This document shows positions 16,501-25,400 of a stretch of DNA of 26,655 bases, one piece after another (the stretch's first letter is position 1; the number at the start of each line of letters is the position of its first letter). Under the pieces are notes generated by a model. That model was given only the letters and a program-made list of their open reading frames with translations. It was not told the origin of the DNA and did no database searches. The position numbers were made by a program, and so were the translations under genes. Origin of the DNA: Muribaculaceae bacterium (lineage in GTDB: Bacteria > Bacteroidota > Bacteroidia > Bacteroidales > Muribaculaceae); assembly GCA_009775265.1 (NCBI GenBank), contig VSPG01000028.1, positions 1 to 26,655 on the forward strand. Reading direction: 5' to 3'.

Positions 16501-19500
16501 GACGACGAAGGGGCTTTGCTCAATCCTGAAAAACGCTGGGGCGGCATAATGCGCCGTATGGACAACACAAACTTCGAACAAAGCAACATCGAATATGTAC
16601 AATTCTGGCTTCTGAACCCGTTCCTCGATCCCGAAAACCCAAATCTTGAAGGCGGCGACCTCTACTTCAACTTCGGAGAAATAAGCGAGGACATACTGAA
16701 AGACGGACTGAAAAGCTACGAAAACGGCATTCCATACGATGGCAACGACCAATATCTGGAAAAAACCGTATGGGGACGCGTTTCACGCCAAAACTCACTC
16801 ACATACAGCTTCGACAACGCCAACGGCGCGCGCATTGTGCAGGACGTAGGACTCGACGGACTGCCGAACGCAATGGAATTCGAGCACAGTTCCTACAGCG
16901 AGTACCTCGACGGCCTCCGCAACCGCCTTTCAGCAAGCGCTCTGGAGCGGATGCAGAACGATCAGTTCTCGCCGCTTAACGACCCCGCAGGCGACAACTA
17001 CCATTTCTATCGCGGCTACGACTACGACGAGCAGCGTCTCGGCATACTCGAACGATACAAGCGGTACAATGGGGTGGAGGGCAACTCTCTTAACCCCGAC
17101 GAAGCGTCCGACCCGCTGTACCAGTCGGCAAAAAGCGGCCCGGACGTGGAAGACATCAACCAGGACAACACCCTCAACGAATACGAGCGTTATTTCCAAT
17201 ACCGGGTATCAATACGCCCCGAGGATCTCGTTGTCGGCAAAAATTACATCACCGACCGTCAGGAATCGCTACAGCGCACCCCCGACGGCAAAGACCTTCG
17301 TGTGGAATGGTTCCAGTTCAAGATTCCGCTGTCCGACTACGAGCGCATAGTGGGCTCCATACGTGACTTCTCCACCATTCGTTTCGCACGCATGTTCATG
17401 ACCGGCTTCAAAGCCGTCACACACCTGCGATTCGCATCTCTCGAACTTGTGCGCGGAGAATGGCGTCCATACGATTTCAATCTTAACAACCGAGGCGACT
17501 CTCCTGCCGAAGGACAACTTGACATTTCTGTCGTAAACATCGAGGAAAATTCTCGGCGCACGCCAGTGAACTATGTCCTGCCCCCGCATGTCACCCGAGT
17601 CACAGACCCGGGACAAAGCCAAGTGGTGCAGCTCAACGAGCAGTCGATGTCGCTGAAAGTTCTTAATCTGAATCCTGGCGACGCGCGTGCGGTCTACCGC
17701 AACACACAGCTTGACCTGCGCAACTACAAACGTCTTCAGATGTGGAACCACGCAGAAGCACTCATCGACAACACGTCGGGACTGCGCTCGGGCGACGTGT
17801 CCGTGTTTGTCCGCCTCGGCACCGACGTCAAAAACAATTTCTACGAATACGAAATCCCGCTCGAGCTTACTCCACCGGGACAATATAACACATACCTCGA
17901 AAGCGACCGCTACATAGTGTGGCCTGAGAACAATTTTCTGAATCTCAACCTCCAGGCACTCGTCGACCTCAAAAAAGAGCGCAACCGCGCCAAACGCGAC
18001 GAACAGGACGGCGTGGGCTTCGGCACACTATATACAGGGCGCGACCCCGACAACGAACGCAACCGCATGGCCGTCATCGGCAACCCCACATTGAGCGACG
18101 TTCGCGTCATACTCATAGGCGTACGAAACAATTCGTCCACATCCAAAAGCGGCACCATATGGGTCAACGAGCTAAAAGTCACAGACTTCAACGAGGAAGG
18201 CGGATATGCCGCCAAAGCCAATGCCACGCTCGCTGTCAGCGACATTGCGACACTCAATCTCGGAGCCCATATCGAAAGTTCCGGATTCGGCGGAGTAGAC
18301 CAAAGCCTGAACGAGCGCAGGCTTGACGACTACCACCAATACAACATGGCCGTACAGGCCGACCTTGGCCGCTTTCTCCCGGAAAAAGCCAAATTGCGCG
18401 CACCCATATATTACTCTTACAGCACAGAAAAGACCACACCAAAATACAACCCCCTCGACCAGGATGTACTGCTAAGCGACGCCATTGACGACTGCACCAC
18501 AAAACAGCAGCGCGACAGCATCCTCGCTTATGCAGAGGAAAAAACCACCGTGCGCAACTTCTCTATTTCGGGACTCAACTTCGGCGTCAAAAGCAAAAAT
18601 CCGATGCCGTGGGATCCTGCCAACCTGACGCTGAACTTTTCGTTCAACAAGCAGACAAAAACCGATCCGACAACCGAATATGAATACACTAACGACTACC
18701 GCGGCTCGTTGCAGTATTCGTACTCTCCATATTTCAAGCCGTTCAAACCATTCAAAGGAATCAAATCCAAGAACAAGAACATGCGCTTTCTGCGCGATTG
18801 GGAGCTGAACTGGCTGCCGACGAGCATCTCGTTCCTCACCAACATGAGCCGTTATTATTACGAACAACAGACTCGCTCGGAGGTGGATCAGATGTTCCAG
18901 CTGCCGGTATCCGTCAGTAAGAACTTCCTGTGGGACCGCCAGCTCAACCTCACATGGAATCTCACCAAAACACTTTCGCTGTCGTTTAATTCCAACACGT
19001 CTGCCCGCATCGAAGAAACTGTCGGAGCCGTGAACCGTCGTCTGTTTCCCGACAAATACCGCGAATGGCGCGACACTGTGTGGCAGTCTATTCTTTCAAT
19101 GGGCACTCCGTGGAGCTACAACCAGACGTTCACCGGACAATACAAGGCTCCATTCTCTAAAATACCCGTCCTCGACATGCTCAACGGATCCATGACATAC
19201 AATGCCACTTACCGATGGGACCGCGGAGCGGAAGTGGACGGCGTGCGGCTGGGCAATACTATTGCGAACCAATCGTCGTGGACCGCCGACGGACGCCTTA
19301 ATTTCGAAACATTCTACAACAAAGTCCCTCTGCTTAAAAGTGTCAACACACGCTTTGCCAACAAACGCCCCACCCATGCACGCCAACGCAAAGCAAAAAA
19401 ATTCGAACGCACTTATGCGCTCAAACCCGACACCTCGATAATAATCAAGCACAATCTGCGCACCAACCGCCTGCGCGTCACCGCCACAACCACCGACGGC

Positions 19501-21054
19501 AAACCATTCGCTGTGAAAACACGCCCTATCGACCAGAACAGCATGGAGGTGCTTACCCGCGGCGAAGGAAAAAACATAAAATTCATTGTCACTGAAATCA
19601 TAAAAGACGAGAAGAACCTGTGGCGCAACGTGGGCGAATACGCACTGCGTCTTGCCATGGCGCCACGCAACGTAAGCGTGCGCTACCGCAATACACGTTC
19701 GCTCTCGCTGCCCCTTTTCACCCCCGACATCGGCAACATTTTCGGACAAAGCCTCAGCTATGGCCCTATGTCGCCCGGCCTTGACTTTGCATTCGGATTC
19801 GCAGGACGCGATTACATAGACAAAGCCATCGATCGTAACTGGCTCATTACGAACGACGGGCAGACCTCTCCCGCACTATGGAGCAACGCCGAAGAACTGA
19901 ACCTCGAAGCCACCATAGAGCCCTTCAAAGGCTTCAAAGTGCAACTGACAATGAACCGCACCGACAACCGCACGCAGCAGGTTCAGTTCATGTACCCAGG
20001 CATGCCGACCTCCTACAGCGGCTCGTACACCAAAACCCACATGGCGCTGGCCACTGCACTTTCTTCGTCGCGGGCCGACGACGGCTACGCAAGCCGTGCT
20101 TTCGACCGATTCCTGGAATACATACCGCTGGTACGCGACCGCGTGGAAGCACAATATGCCGGTTCGGTATATCCCGACGCAGGTTTCATTAGCGGCACCG
20201 CACAGGCCGGCACGACGTTCTCGCCGGAAGTAGGAGCCGTCAGCACGACCTCCGGCGATGTGCTGATACCGGCATTCATCGCAGCATACTCGGGGAAAAA
20301 GGCATACGACATATATCTCAACCCGTTCCCGTCGTTTGCAGCAGTGCTACCGAACTGGCGGGTCACATACGACGGTTTTATCAACCTCGGCCGCATGCGC
20401 GACATCTTCAAGACTTTCACCCTCACGCACGCCTACCAGTGTACCTACTCCGTAGGTTCATACTCCTCCTACCTCAACTGGGTGAGCGTCGACGGAGAAC
20501 GTCTCGGGTTCACTCTCGACGAGTTGAGCGGACGCCCCATACCATCGTCGCCATACAACATATCGTCCGTGGCGATAACCGAACGCTTCGCACCGCTCAT
20601 CGGGGTGAACGCCACTTTAAAAAACGACTTGCGCATAAACGTGGAGTACAAAGACCAGCGCACACTCACGCTCAACACCGCAGCCGGACAAGTGGTAGAA
20701 GCCACGAGCAACGGACTTACAATAGGAGCCGGCTATAAAATAGTAGGCTTCAACAGCGTATTGAAGATAAAAGGTTCGCAGACCGGTGTAAGCAACGATC
20801 TAACTGTAAATGCCGATGTCAGCTACAACCACAACAGCGCGCTCATACGGCGCATAGAGACAAACTATGCCCAGCCTACGAGCGGCACCGACTCATGGCG
20901 TATAAATTTCACGGCAAACTATGTATTGAGCCGCCGTGTCACCCTCGCCGCATATTTCGAGCATCAGATAAACAACCCCATTATCACCACAAGCTCCTAC
21001 CCCACCACCAACACCTCCTACGGCATCAGCATGAACCTTTCGCTTGCTCGGTAA
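13585..21054 (+). CDS. sprA: SprA/Sov, outer membrane translocon of the type IX secretion system
   Basis: A 2489-residue protein with an Ala-rich signal peptide and likely cleavage after ALA at residues 34-36. SprA of Flavobacterium (about 2400 residues) and Sov of Porphyromonas (about 2500) form a very large 36-strand outer membrane beta-barrel through which folded T9SS cargo passes. Here the first SprA_N-type region (about 160-560) shows MNFALGPLEKIFGPGGVQLR and the SSRRKTYFDFDQKVQ segment. YVDDFESTQTGIDLRSPYAW lies near residue 845. Long stretches of alternating hydrophobic/polar strands run to the C-terminus, which ends in a strand, YGISMNLSLAR. Length and features match the full-length family, with no frameshift. 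It is the only T9SS gene in the window; PorK/L/M/N must be elsewhere. Two strong hairpins lie in codons 10-28. Its stop codon is 4 bp from that of the convergent acyltransferase gene. Confidence 0.96.
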   Translation: MGKDIHTFIRARARAFAKAAALSAAALAGVCYTALAQTQQEQSRPSVPAPAAYPQPTVPIDTIALPLPVDGTVPRSYEQLMADEIAYDLDMPDNIKTAAEYDPATGCYVVRTRVGDIDIATPFMLSKAQYDNWQLRRSMQEYYRERNSIAAEGKDKQPFNILDMNFALGPLEKIFGPGGVQLRTQGSVQVAMGIKSNFSDNPALSLSSRRKTYFDFDQKVQATVNASVGNRLKFNMTYNTDATFDFDSKNIKLAYEGEEDDIVKSIEAGNVSMTTGSSLIRGSTALFGFKTKLQFGKLTATALVSQQNSESKSVSSSGGAQTTKFTVNADEYDANRHFFLAHFFRDNYDNFASKLPYVSSGVKITRIEVWVTNKGGKFEQSRNLVAFQDLGENSHLANSYWTPDAALSNPANASNNLLAVIKADYPGARNINTVTQALEPLSAYGIEGGSDYEKIESARLLSSSEYTLNSTLGYISVKTALAADEVLAVAYEYSYNGRVYQVGEFSGDITTTDQSLYVKMLKGTTTTPAMPVWDLMMKNVYSLGGYQIQKNRFKLNIKYLSDTTGTQINYLPVPGLNNLPLLQVMNLDRIDSNEQGNPDGFFDFIEGYTIYSQTGKVVFPVVEPFGEHLARKIGNPALAEQYVYQELYDSTLIVARQFADKNKFVLTGEYQASSGSQIRLNAMNVPRGSVVVTAGGVTLTENADYTVDYSMGIVTITNQSIIDSGQSVSVTLENQSMFSTQRKTLLGLDLQYQFNKQLNLGATLLHFSEKALTEKVNIGDETVNNTMLGFNLSYNNEFMWLTNLVNKIPTVNATAPSRMSLTAEYAQIIPHSQKSGSNKGSSYVDDFESTQTGIDLRSPYAWQLASTPWEQGQEALFPEASLSNNVDYGKNRALLNWYYIDRMFTQRNSSLVPGYIKSDLKQLSNPYVREVYTREIYPGREQTYGESATIQTLNLSYYPTERGPYNLDCTNIDDEGALLNPEKRWGGIMRRMDNTNFEQSNIEYVQFWLLNPFLDPENPNLEGGDLYFNFGEISEDILKDGLKSYENGIPYDGNDQYLEKTVWGRVSRQNSLTYSFDNANGARIVQDVGLDGLPNAMEFEHSSYSEYLDGLRNRLSASALERMQNDQFSPLNDPAGDNYHFYRGYDYDEQRLGILERYKRYNGVEGNSLNPDEASDPLYQSAKSGPDVEDINQDNTLNEYERYFQYRVSIRPEDLVVGKNYITDRQESLQRTPDGKDLRVEWFQFKIPLSDYERIVGSIRDFSTIRFARMFMTGFKAVTHLRFASLELVRGEWRPYDFNLNNRGDSPAEGQLDISVVNIEENSRRTPVNYVLPPHVTRVTDPGQSQVVQLNEQSMSLKVLNLNPGDARAVYRNTQLDLRNYKRLQMWNHAEALIDNTSGLRSGDVSVFVRLGTDVKNNFYEYEIPLELTPPGQYNTYLESDRYIVWPENNFLNLNLQALVDLKKERNRAKRDEQDGVGFGTLYTGRDPDNERNRMAVIGNPTLSDVRVILIGVRNNSSTSKSGTIWVNELKVTDFNEEGGYAAKANATLAVSDIATLNLGAHIESSGFGGVDQSLNERRLDDYHQYNMAVQADLGRFLPEKAKLRAPIYYSYSTEKTTPKYNPLDQDVLLSDAIDDCTTKQQRDSILAYAEEKTTVRNFSISGLNFGVKSKNPMPWDPANLTLNFSFNKQTKTDPTTEYEYTNDYRGSLQYSYSPYFKPFKPFKGIKSKNKNMRFLRDWELNWLPTSISFLTNMSRYYYEQQTRSEVDQMFQLPVSVSKNFLWDRQLNLTWNLTKTLSLSFNSNTSARIEETVGAVNRRLFPDKYREWRDTVWQSILSMGTPWSYNQTFTGQYKAPFSKIPVLDMLNGSMTYNATYRWDRGAEVDGVRLGNTIANQSSWTADGRLNFETFYNKVPLLKSVNTRFANKRPTHARQRKAKKFERTYALKPDTSIIIKHNLRTNRLRVTATTTDGKPFAVKTRPIDQNSMEVLTRGEGKNIKFIVTEIIKDEKNLWRNVGEYALRLAMAPRNVSVRYRNTRSLSLPLFTPDIGNIFGQSLSYGPMSPGLDFAFGFAGRDYIDKAIDRNWLITNDGQTSPALWSNAEELNLEATIEPFKGFKVQLTMNRTDNRTQQVQFMYPGMPTSYSGSYTKTHMALATALSSSRADDGYASRAFDRFLEYIPLVRDRVEAQYAGSVYPDAGFISGTAQAGTTFSPEVGAVSTTSGDVLIPAFIAAYSGKKAYDIYLNPFPSFAAVLPNWRVTYDGFINLGRMRDIFKTFTLTHAYQCTYSVGSYSSYLNWVSVDGERLGFTLDELSGRPIPSSPYNISSVAITERFAPLIGVNATLKNDLRINVEYKDQRTLTLNTAAGQVVEATSNGLTIGAGYKIVGFNSVLKIKGSQTGVSNDLTVNADVSYNHNSALIRRIETNYAQPTSGTDSWRINFTANYVLSRRVTLAAYFEHQINNPIITTSSYPTTNTSYGISMNLSLAR
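13611..13667 (+). repeat. Two tandem GC-rich hairpins inside the sprA signal-peptide codons
   Basis: Hairpin 1 is TCGCGC (13611-13616), loop GCGG, GCGCGA (13621-13626). Hairpin 2 is a perfect 15 bp stem, GCCAAGGCGGCTGCC (13633-13647), with the 5-base loop CTATC and GGCAGCCGCCTTGGC (13653-13667). They begin 26 and 48 bases after the first base of the sprA start codon. No T-tract follows, so neither is an intrinsic terminator. Confidence 0.8.
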
Positions 21055-21058
21055 CACA

Positions 21059-22060
21059 TCACCATGGCATAATGCTCCTGCGCAGAGAGTCTGCCGCCGC
21101 ACACAAAACATATATGCCCAATATCATAACAACGGCATATACAGAAAACAGCCACAGCGGAGTTGTCTGCCATAGCCATATACACGCAGGCTTCATATAC
21201 GAGCCCCATACCAAAGGATTTTTATGAATGAGGTAAACAGAAAAAGCCGATTTTGCCAAATCGTTCACCACCGCAGATTGGAAACGCATGCCGCGGAAAC
21301 ACATAAACAACGCCCATGAGGCAAGCAAAACAAAAGGAGAATTATAGGCGAAACCACGGTCGTTGGAGATATAAATGGCTGTAGCCACTACTCCCGCGAC
21401 CGCCAACAGGTAAATACCGAAAAAACGCAATGGCGTCCCGTCTACGGATTCAGCGCCATGCAATGCGATATAACGCGCGACAGCATATACATATACAAGT
21501 TGAGCTATAGTATAGCCCGAGGGATTGAAGCTGCCTTTCCACCACCATCCTGCCCACAGTGTCATGGCTGTCATGACCGCAAGCAGAATACGAAAGCTTC
21601 GACGGTCAAGACTTCCGAATCCGGCATTCAGCACCGGGCTAAGCAGCATAAGGAGGAAGTATGCAGGCACATACCACAAATCGCTGTGCGTAATCACCAT
21701 CCAGCTCTCCCACCACCCCATCCATGAGAATGGCGCTGAAAAACCGGTATACAGACCCATAGCCGTATACAGACCCACAGAATAAAACACGCACTGCGAC
21801 AAAAAACGCACCACTGAGCGCCATGTGAGCCGTACTCCGAAATAACCGGAAATCATAGTGAAGCAGTTGACACCTACTATGGCAAAACCTTCCACCACAA
21901 GCCTCCACCACGCGCGTGAGTCAAGAGAGCATGCATCGCCGCATGCATCAGGCAACCCGAGCGATGCGCCGTCCACATGAACAGCAAGCACCATAAGCAT
22001 GCTCACTATACGCAACATTTCCATGTTGCTTTTCCGCACTTTTTCCGTTTTTACTGCCAT
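21059..22060 (-). CDS. Membrane acyltransferase (acyltransferase family 3)
   Basis: A 333-residue polytopic inner membrane protein of the OafA/NodX-like acyltransferase 3 family, which usually O-acetylates cell-surface sugars. The N-terminus has the family start, NMEMLRIVSMLMVLAVHVDG, with the conserved Arg and His, the His being the proposed catalytic residue. FAIVGVNCFTMISGYFG is also characteristic. About nine to ten hydrophobic segments are visible. There is no SGNH hydrolase domain at the C-terminus. It is convergent with sprA and divergent from the tRNA-Cys gene, so it stands alone. It might modify the polysaccharide made by the operon at the left of the window, but nothing in the sequence links them. 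The substrate is unknown. Confidence 0.88.
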   Translation of the reverse strand: MAVKTEKVRKSNMEMLRIVSMLMVLAVHVDGASLGLPDACGDACSLDSRAWWRLVVEGFAIVGVNCFTMISGYFGVRLTWRSVVRFLSQCVFYSVGLYTAMGLYTGFSAPFSWMGWWESWMVITHSDLWYVPAYFLLMLLSPVLNAGFGSLDRRSFRILLAVMTAMTLWAGWWWKGSFNPSGYTIAQLVYVYAVARYIALHGAESVDGTPLRFFGIYLLAVAGVVATAIYISNDRGFAYNSPFVLLASWALFMCFRGMRFQSAVVNDLAKSAFSVYLIHKNPLVWGSYMKPACIWLWQTTPLWLFSVYAVVMILGIYVLCAAADSLRRSIMPW

Positions 22061-22102
22061 GACACAAATTTAATCCTTTTTTACGAAAAAACCATCATAG
22101 GT

Positions 22103-22134
22103 ATTGCATATCCCGAAAAAGTGTTGTAACTTTG
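22103..22134 (+). promoter_or_regulatory. Promoter of the tRNA-Cys gene
   Basis: ATTG at 22103-22106, a 20 bp spacer and TAACTTTG at 22127-22134. The -7 box and its flanks (22123-22141) are identical to the leftward promoter at the left edge of the window, which suggests a shared strong promoter type. Transcription should start about 10-15 bases before the mature tRNA. Confidence 0.65.
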
Positions 22135-22152
22135 CACTCGCAATCCACCAAT

Positions 22153-22224
22153 GGTACCTTGGTCCGAGTGGTTAGGCAACGGTCTGCAAAACCGTGTACA
22201 GCGGTTCGATTCCGCTAGGTACCT
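22153..22224 (+). tRNA. tRNA-Cys (GCA)
   Basis: A 72-base cloverleaf. The acceptor stem GGTACCT (22153-22159) pairs with AGGTACC (22217-22223), with discriminator T at 22224, as usual for tRNA-Cys. The anticodon stem ACGGT/ACCGT (22179-22183 and 22191-22195) is perfect. The 7-base loop CTGCAAA carries anticodon GCA at 22186-22188. The T arm is AGCGG-TTCGATT-CCGCT (22200-22216). CCA is not encoded, as is common in Bacteroidota. Confidence 0.95.
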
Positions 22225-22229
22225 CTCTT

Positions 22230-22267
22230 AAGTGAAGTCCGATATATATCGGACTTCACTTTTTTTG
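22230..22267 (+). terminator. Terminator of the tRNA-Cys gene
   Basis: A perfect 30-base palindrome (22231-22260; each arm starts AGTGAAGTCCGAT), extended by one A-T pair, is followed by a run of seven T residues. It starts 6 bases after the tRNA. The preceding AA could also support termination from the opposite direction, but the only opposing gene starts upstream. Confidence 0.88.
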
Positions 22268-22305
22268 TCCCTACCTATTTTTATCAATACAACGTCCAGC
22301 CATTT

Positions 22306-22337
22306 CTTGCATAAGAGGCAGAAAAACACTAATTTTG
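22306..22337 (+). promoter_or_regulatory. Likely promoter of the C10 peptidase gene
   Basis: CTTG at 22306-22309, a 20 bp spacer and TAATTTTG at 22330-22337, a full TAnnTTTG match with a weaker -33 element. The predicted start near 22342 leaves a leader of about 110 nt before the ATG at 22456. I see no riboswitch-like structure in the leader. Confidence 0.45.
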
Positions 22338-22455
22338 CCCCCGTTTTTCAATAAGGTAGCATAAGATTATACATCCGTGGCTCTTTGACGTGCCTCCAGT
22401 TTTTTAGGAATAAATATCATCACTCATTATCATAGCAAAAATTAACATTAAAGAC

Positions 22456-25400
22456 ATGTTGAAACATTTCTCAAAAGTGCTAATTTTTACTCTGCTCGCA
22501 TGCGCATCCTCGACGGTTCATGCCGCCGTGGTGTCGGAAGACGAAGCGCGGCAGTGTGCCGCTGAGTTTTTCAGCGCGAGCCGTCAGGAAAGATTGGCAT
22601 CTGTGGATGCATTGGAACTGGCACACATGGCCGGCAACGCATCCAACCCGCTTTATTACGTGTTCAATGCGCGCGACGGTCACGGATTCATAATCATCTC
22701 GGCCGACGACTGCACTGATCCTATTTTAGGATATTCCTTTGAAAACTCGTTCAACGGTTCTTCCGCTCCGGCAGCCATGAAATGGATGCTGTCCGGCCTT
22801 GAAAAAGAAATCAAGGCGGCTCCGCAGTTGCAAAAGCCGACATCCGTGGCCGAACGGCGCAACATAGTCCGACGCGCAGGCACAAGCACCTCGCCCATCG
22901 AGCTTAAGACTGCATTATGGCGCCAAGAGGCTCCGTTCAACCAAGCCATTCCCAACAGACCGCTCGTAGGCTGCGTCGGCACGGCCATGGCTATAATAAT
23001 GAAGCATCATGAATTTCCGACACGCGGAACAGGAAGCTACAATGGCGTGAACTTTGACGTCGAGTACAATTGGGACGCCATGCTGGACGGCAATTACATG
23101 GGCGGATATTCGGAAGAACAGGCCGAAGCAGTGTCCACTCTTTTCCTCCACACAGCCACAAGCATAGGCACCCAGTTTGGAATGTCGGGTTCGAGCGCCT
23201 ACGAAGTACGTGTTCCCGCAGCACTGACCCAATATTTCGGCTACGACCCCGGCGTCTCCTACAAAAAACGTTCCGAAGCGTCTTCGCAGGCTGAATTTGA
23301 CCGCATTGTCGCCGAGGAAATCAAATCCGGACGCCCTGTGCTGTATTGCGGACAGGACGTAACCATCGGCCATGCTTTCGTGGCCGACGGCTATGACCCT
23401 GCGACAGGCATGATTTACATCAACTGGGGATGGGGCGGACTGGCCAACGGATGGTTCCGTACCACAATGCTCAACCCCAACGCAAGCCATTCATACTCGT
23501 TCAACAACCTTGTCACAATAGTATATAATATCAAACCCGGCACAGGCGACAACACAATGTGGTCTCCCATCCACATCACAGCCGACAGCGGGCAGCCCGG
23601 CATGGGTTCCGACATGGTATCCCTTTCCGCAGGGCAGAACTTCACCGTACGGGTAGGCAACCTCAAGAATGTAAGCTACACGGATTTCAACGGAAAAATC
23701 GCTGTTTCGCTGTTCGACGAAGCCGGCAATTTCAAGGCCCTACTCTCACAAGCACGCGACTTCTCACTCAAGAGCATGTACGTGCTCAACAGCGGTTATT
23801 ACGATTTCCGCCAATGCGCACTTCCGGCCGGAGCGTCCGTTTCGGCCGGCGATATGGTACGTATCGCCACATCCGCCGACAATGGTGTGACATGGCAAGC
23901 CGTACCCGGCGAACTCATCACCGTCAACGAAATCCCGGCGCTCCGCACCGAACCAGACTGGTTTGACATAAAATTCCCCTCATCCGTCGCAGGCGTGAGC
24001 TACGAAGGCGAATCCAGAGTAATACGCGGATGGGATTACGCATTCTCTGTAACCCCGCAGAATCCTGCCGAAGACGTAGTGACCGTCAAGGCCAACGGCT
24101 ACATCCTCAACCCCGTGGCAAACAGCTACAACTACCGGGTAGCCAACGTAAAGGAAGACCAGATTATCGACATCATAGTGCAGAAAGCTTCCGAGGTGAA
24201 AGAGAAGCGAAGCATATGGGTGGGAGAAGCCGGCACCCTTTCGACAATAATTTCCGATATTGATGCCGGAATCATAAAAGACCTCACCCTGTTCGGTTCA
24301 ATAGACGCGCGCGATTTTGAGTTCATGCGCACTAAAATGGATCTTACCCGCCTCGACATTTCTTCGGTATATATAGCGGCTAACGGTACCAACCAGGCTA
24401 ACGCCCTGCCTAAATCGGCTTTCCAAGGAAAAGGGCGCCTAAAGGAAGTGCTTCTTCCCAACAGCCTTAACCGAATCAACAACGCCGCGTTCCGCCAGTG
24501 TGGCATCACATCCATTGTAATCCCGGCAGGCGTGAGCACTTATGAATACAATGTGTTCCTCGGCGCCTCAGCGCTACGCGACATATGGGTAGGACGAACC
24601 AAGGCAGAATTCATCAACTGGTGCGTGCTCTCCGGCACAAACAAAGGGGCAATGACACTACATGTGCCCAACGAAACAGCCCGCAACAACTATAGCAATA
24701 AGGAGTACTGGAAAGAGATCGGCAATATCGTCGTTGATCCAATTCCCGTGCAGAATGATTTCGCATTCGCCGTAATGGAGGACAACTCCGTGAAATTTGA
24801 ATGCGAGACTCCGAACGGACGCCTTGAAAAAGGCACCACCGTCACTTTTACCGCGCAATACACAGCCGATAACGACGACCGTATGGCCGTATACGCAAAT
24901 TCTACCCTTCTGACACCCGATGCCCAGGGGGTATACTCCACGACGATAAACGGCAACACAATTGTCCATTTCGACCTTATCAAGCCGACCCCAGTTGTCA
25001 CAGCAGCGTCCTCTCCCTGGCAGATAACCGATACCGGCGGCACAATCGGAATGTTCTCCGACGCCGTAAACGTAATTCCTGGCGTAAATTTCGCAGTACG
25101 TATCAACGCATTCAGCGTTCCCTCCGAATACAATTCCATGTTCTGGGCCATGGCGCTTACGGATGCATCCGGCAACATCAAGGAATTCATCTCCCCTGTA
25201 AGCACCTGGGGCGGAGCACACGGCAACAACCTCAAAATGACGGTGAACTGCTGTGTCAAAGAAGCTTCCGTTCGCGAAGGCAACATGCTGCGCCTTGTGA
25301 CATCGCACAACAAAAAAACATGGTATCTCGTAGAAGGCAGCAACGAGGATGTAGTAGACGCCCTTCCGGCTCTCAACAACCAGACTCCCGTCTACAACAT

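Noticed and set aside
16105..17883. Several minus-strand open frames of about 200 codons inside sprA
   Set aside because: All are antisense to conserved SprA segments, show no domain or signal peptide, and arise from the GC-rich third codon positions of sprA.
22065..22072. TAAATTTG on the minus strand as a promoter for the acyltransferase gene
   Set aside because: It matches the -7 box, but no -33 element is found at 19-21 bp, and the start site would fall at the start codon, implying a leaderless mRNA. Not enough to call.
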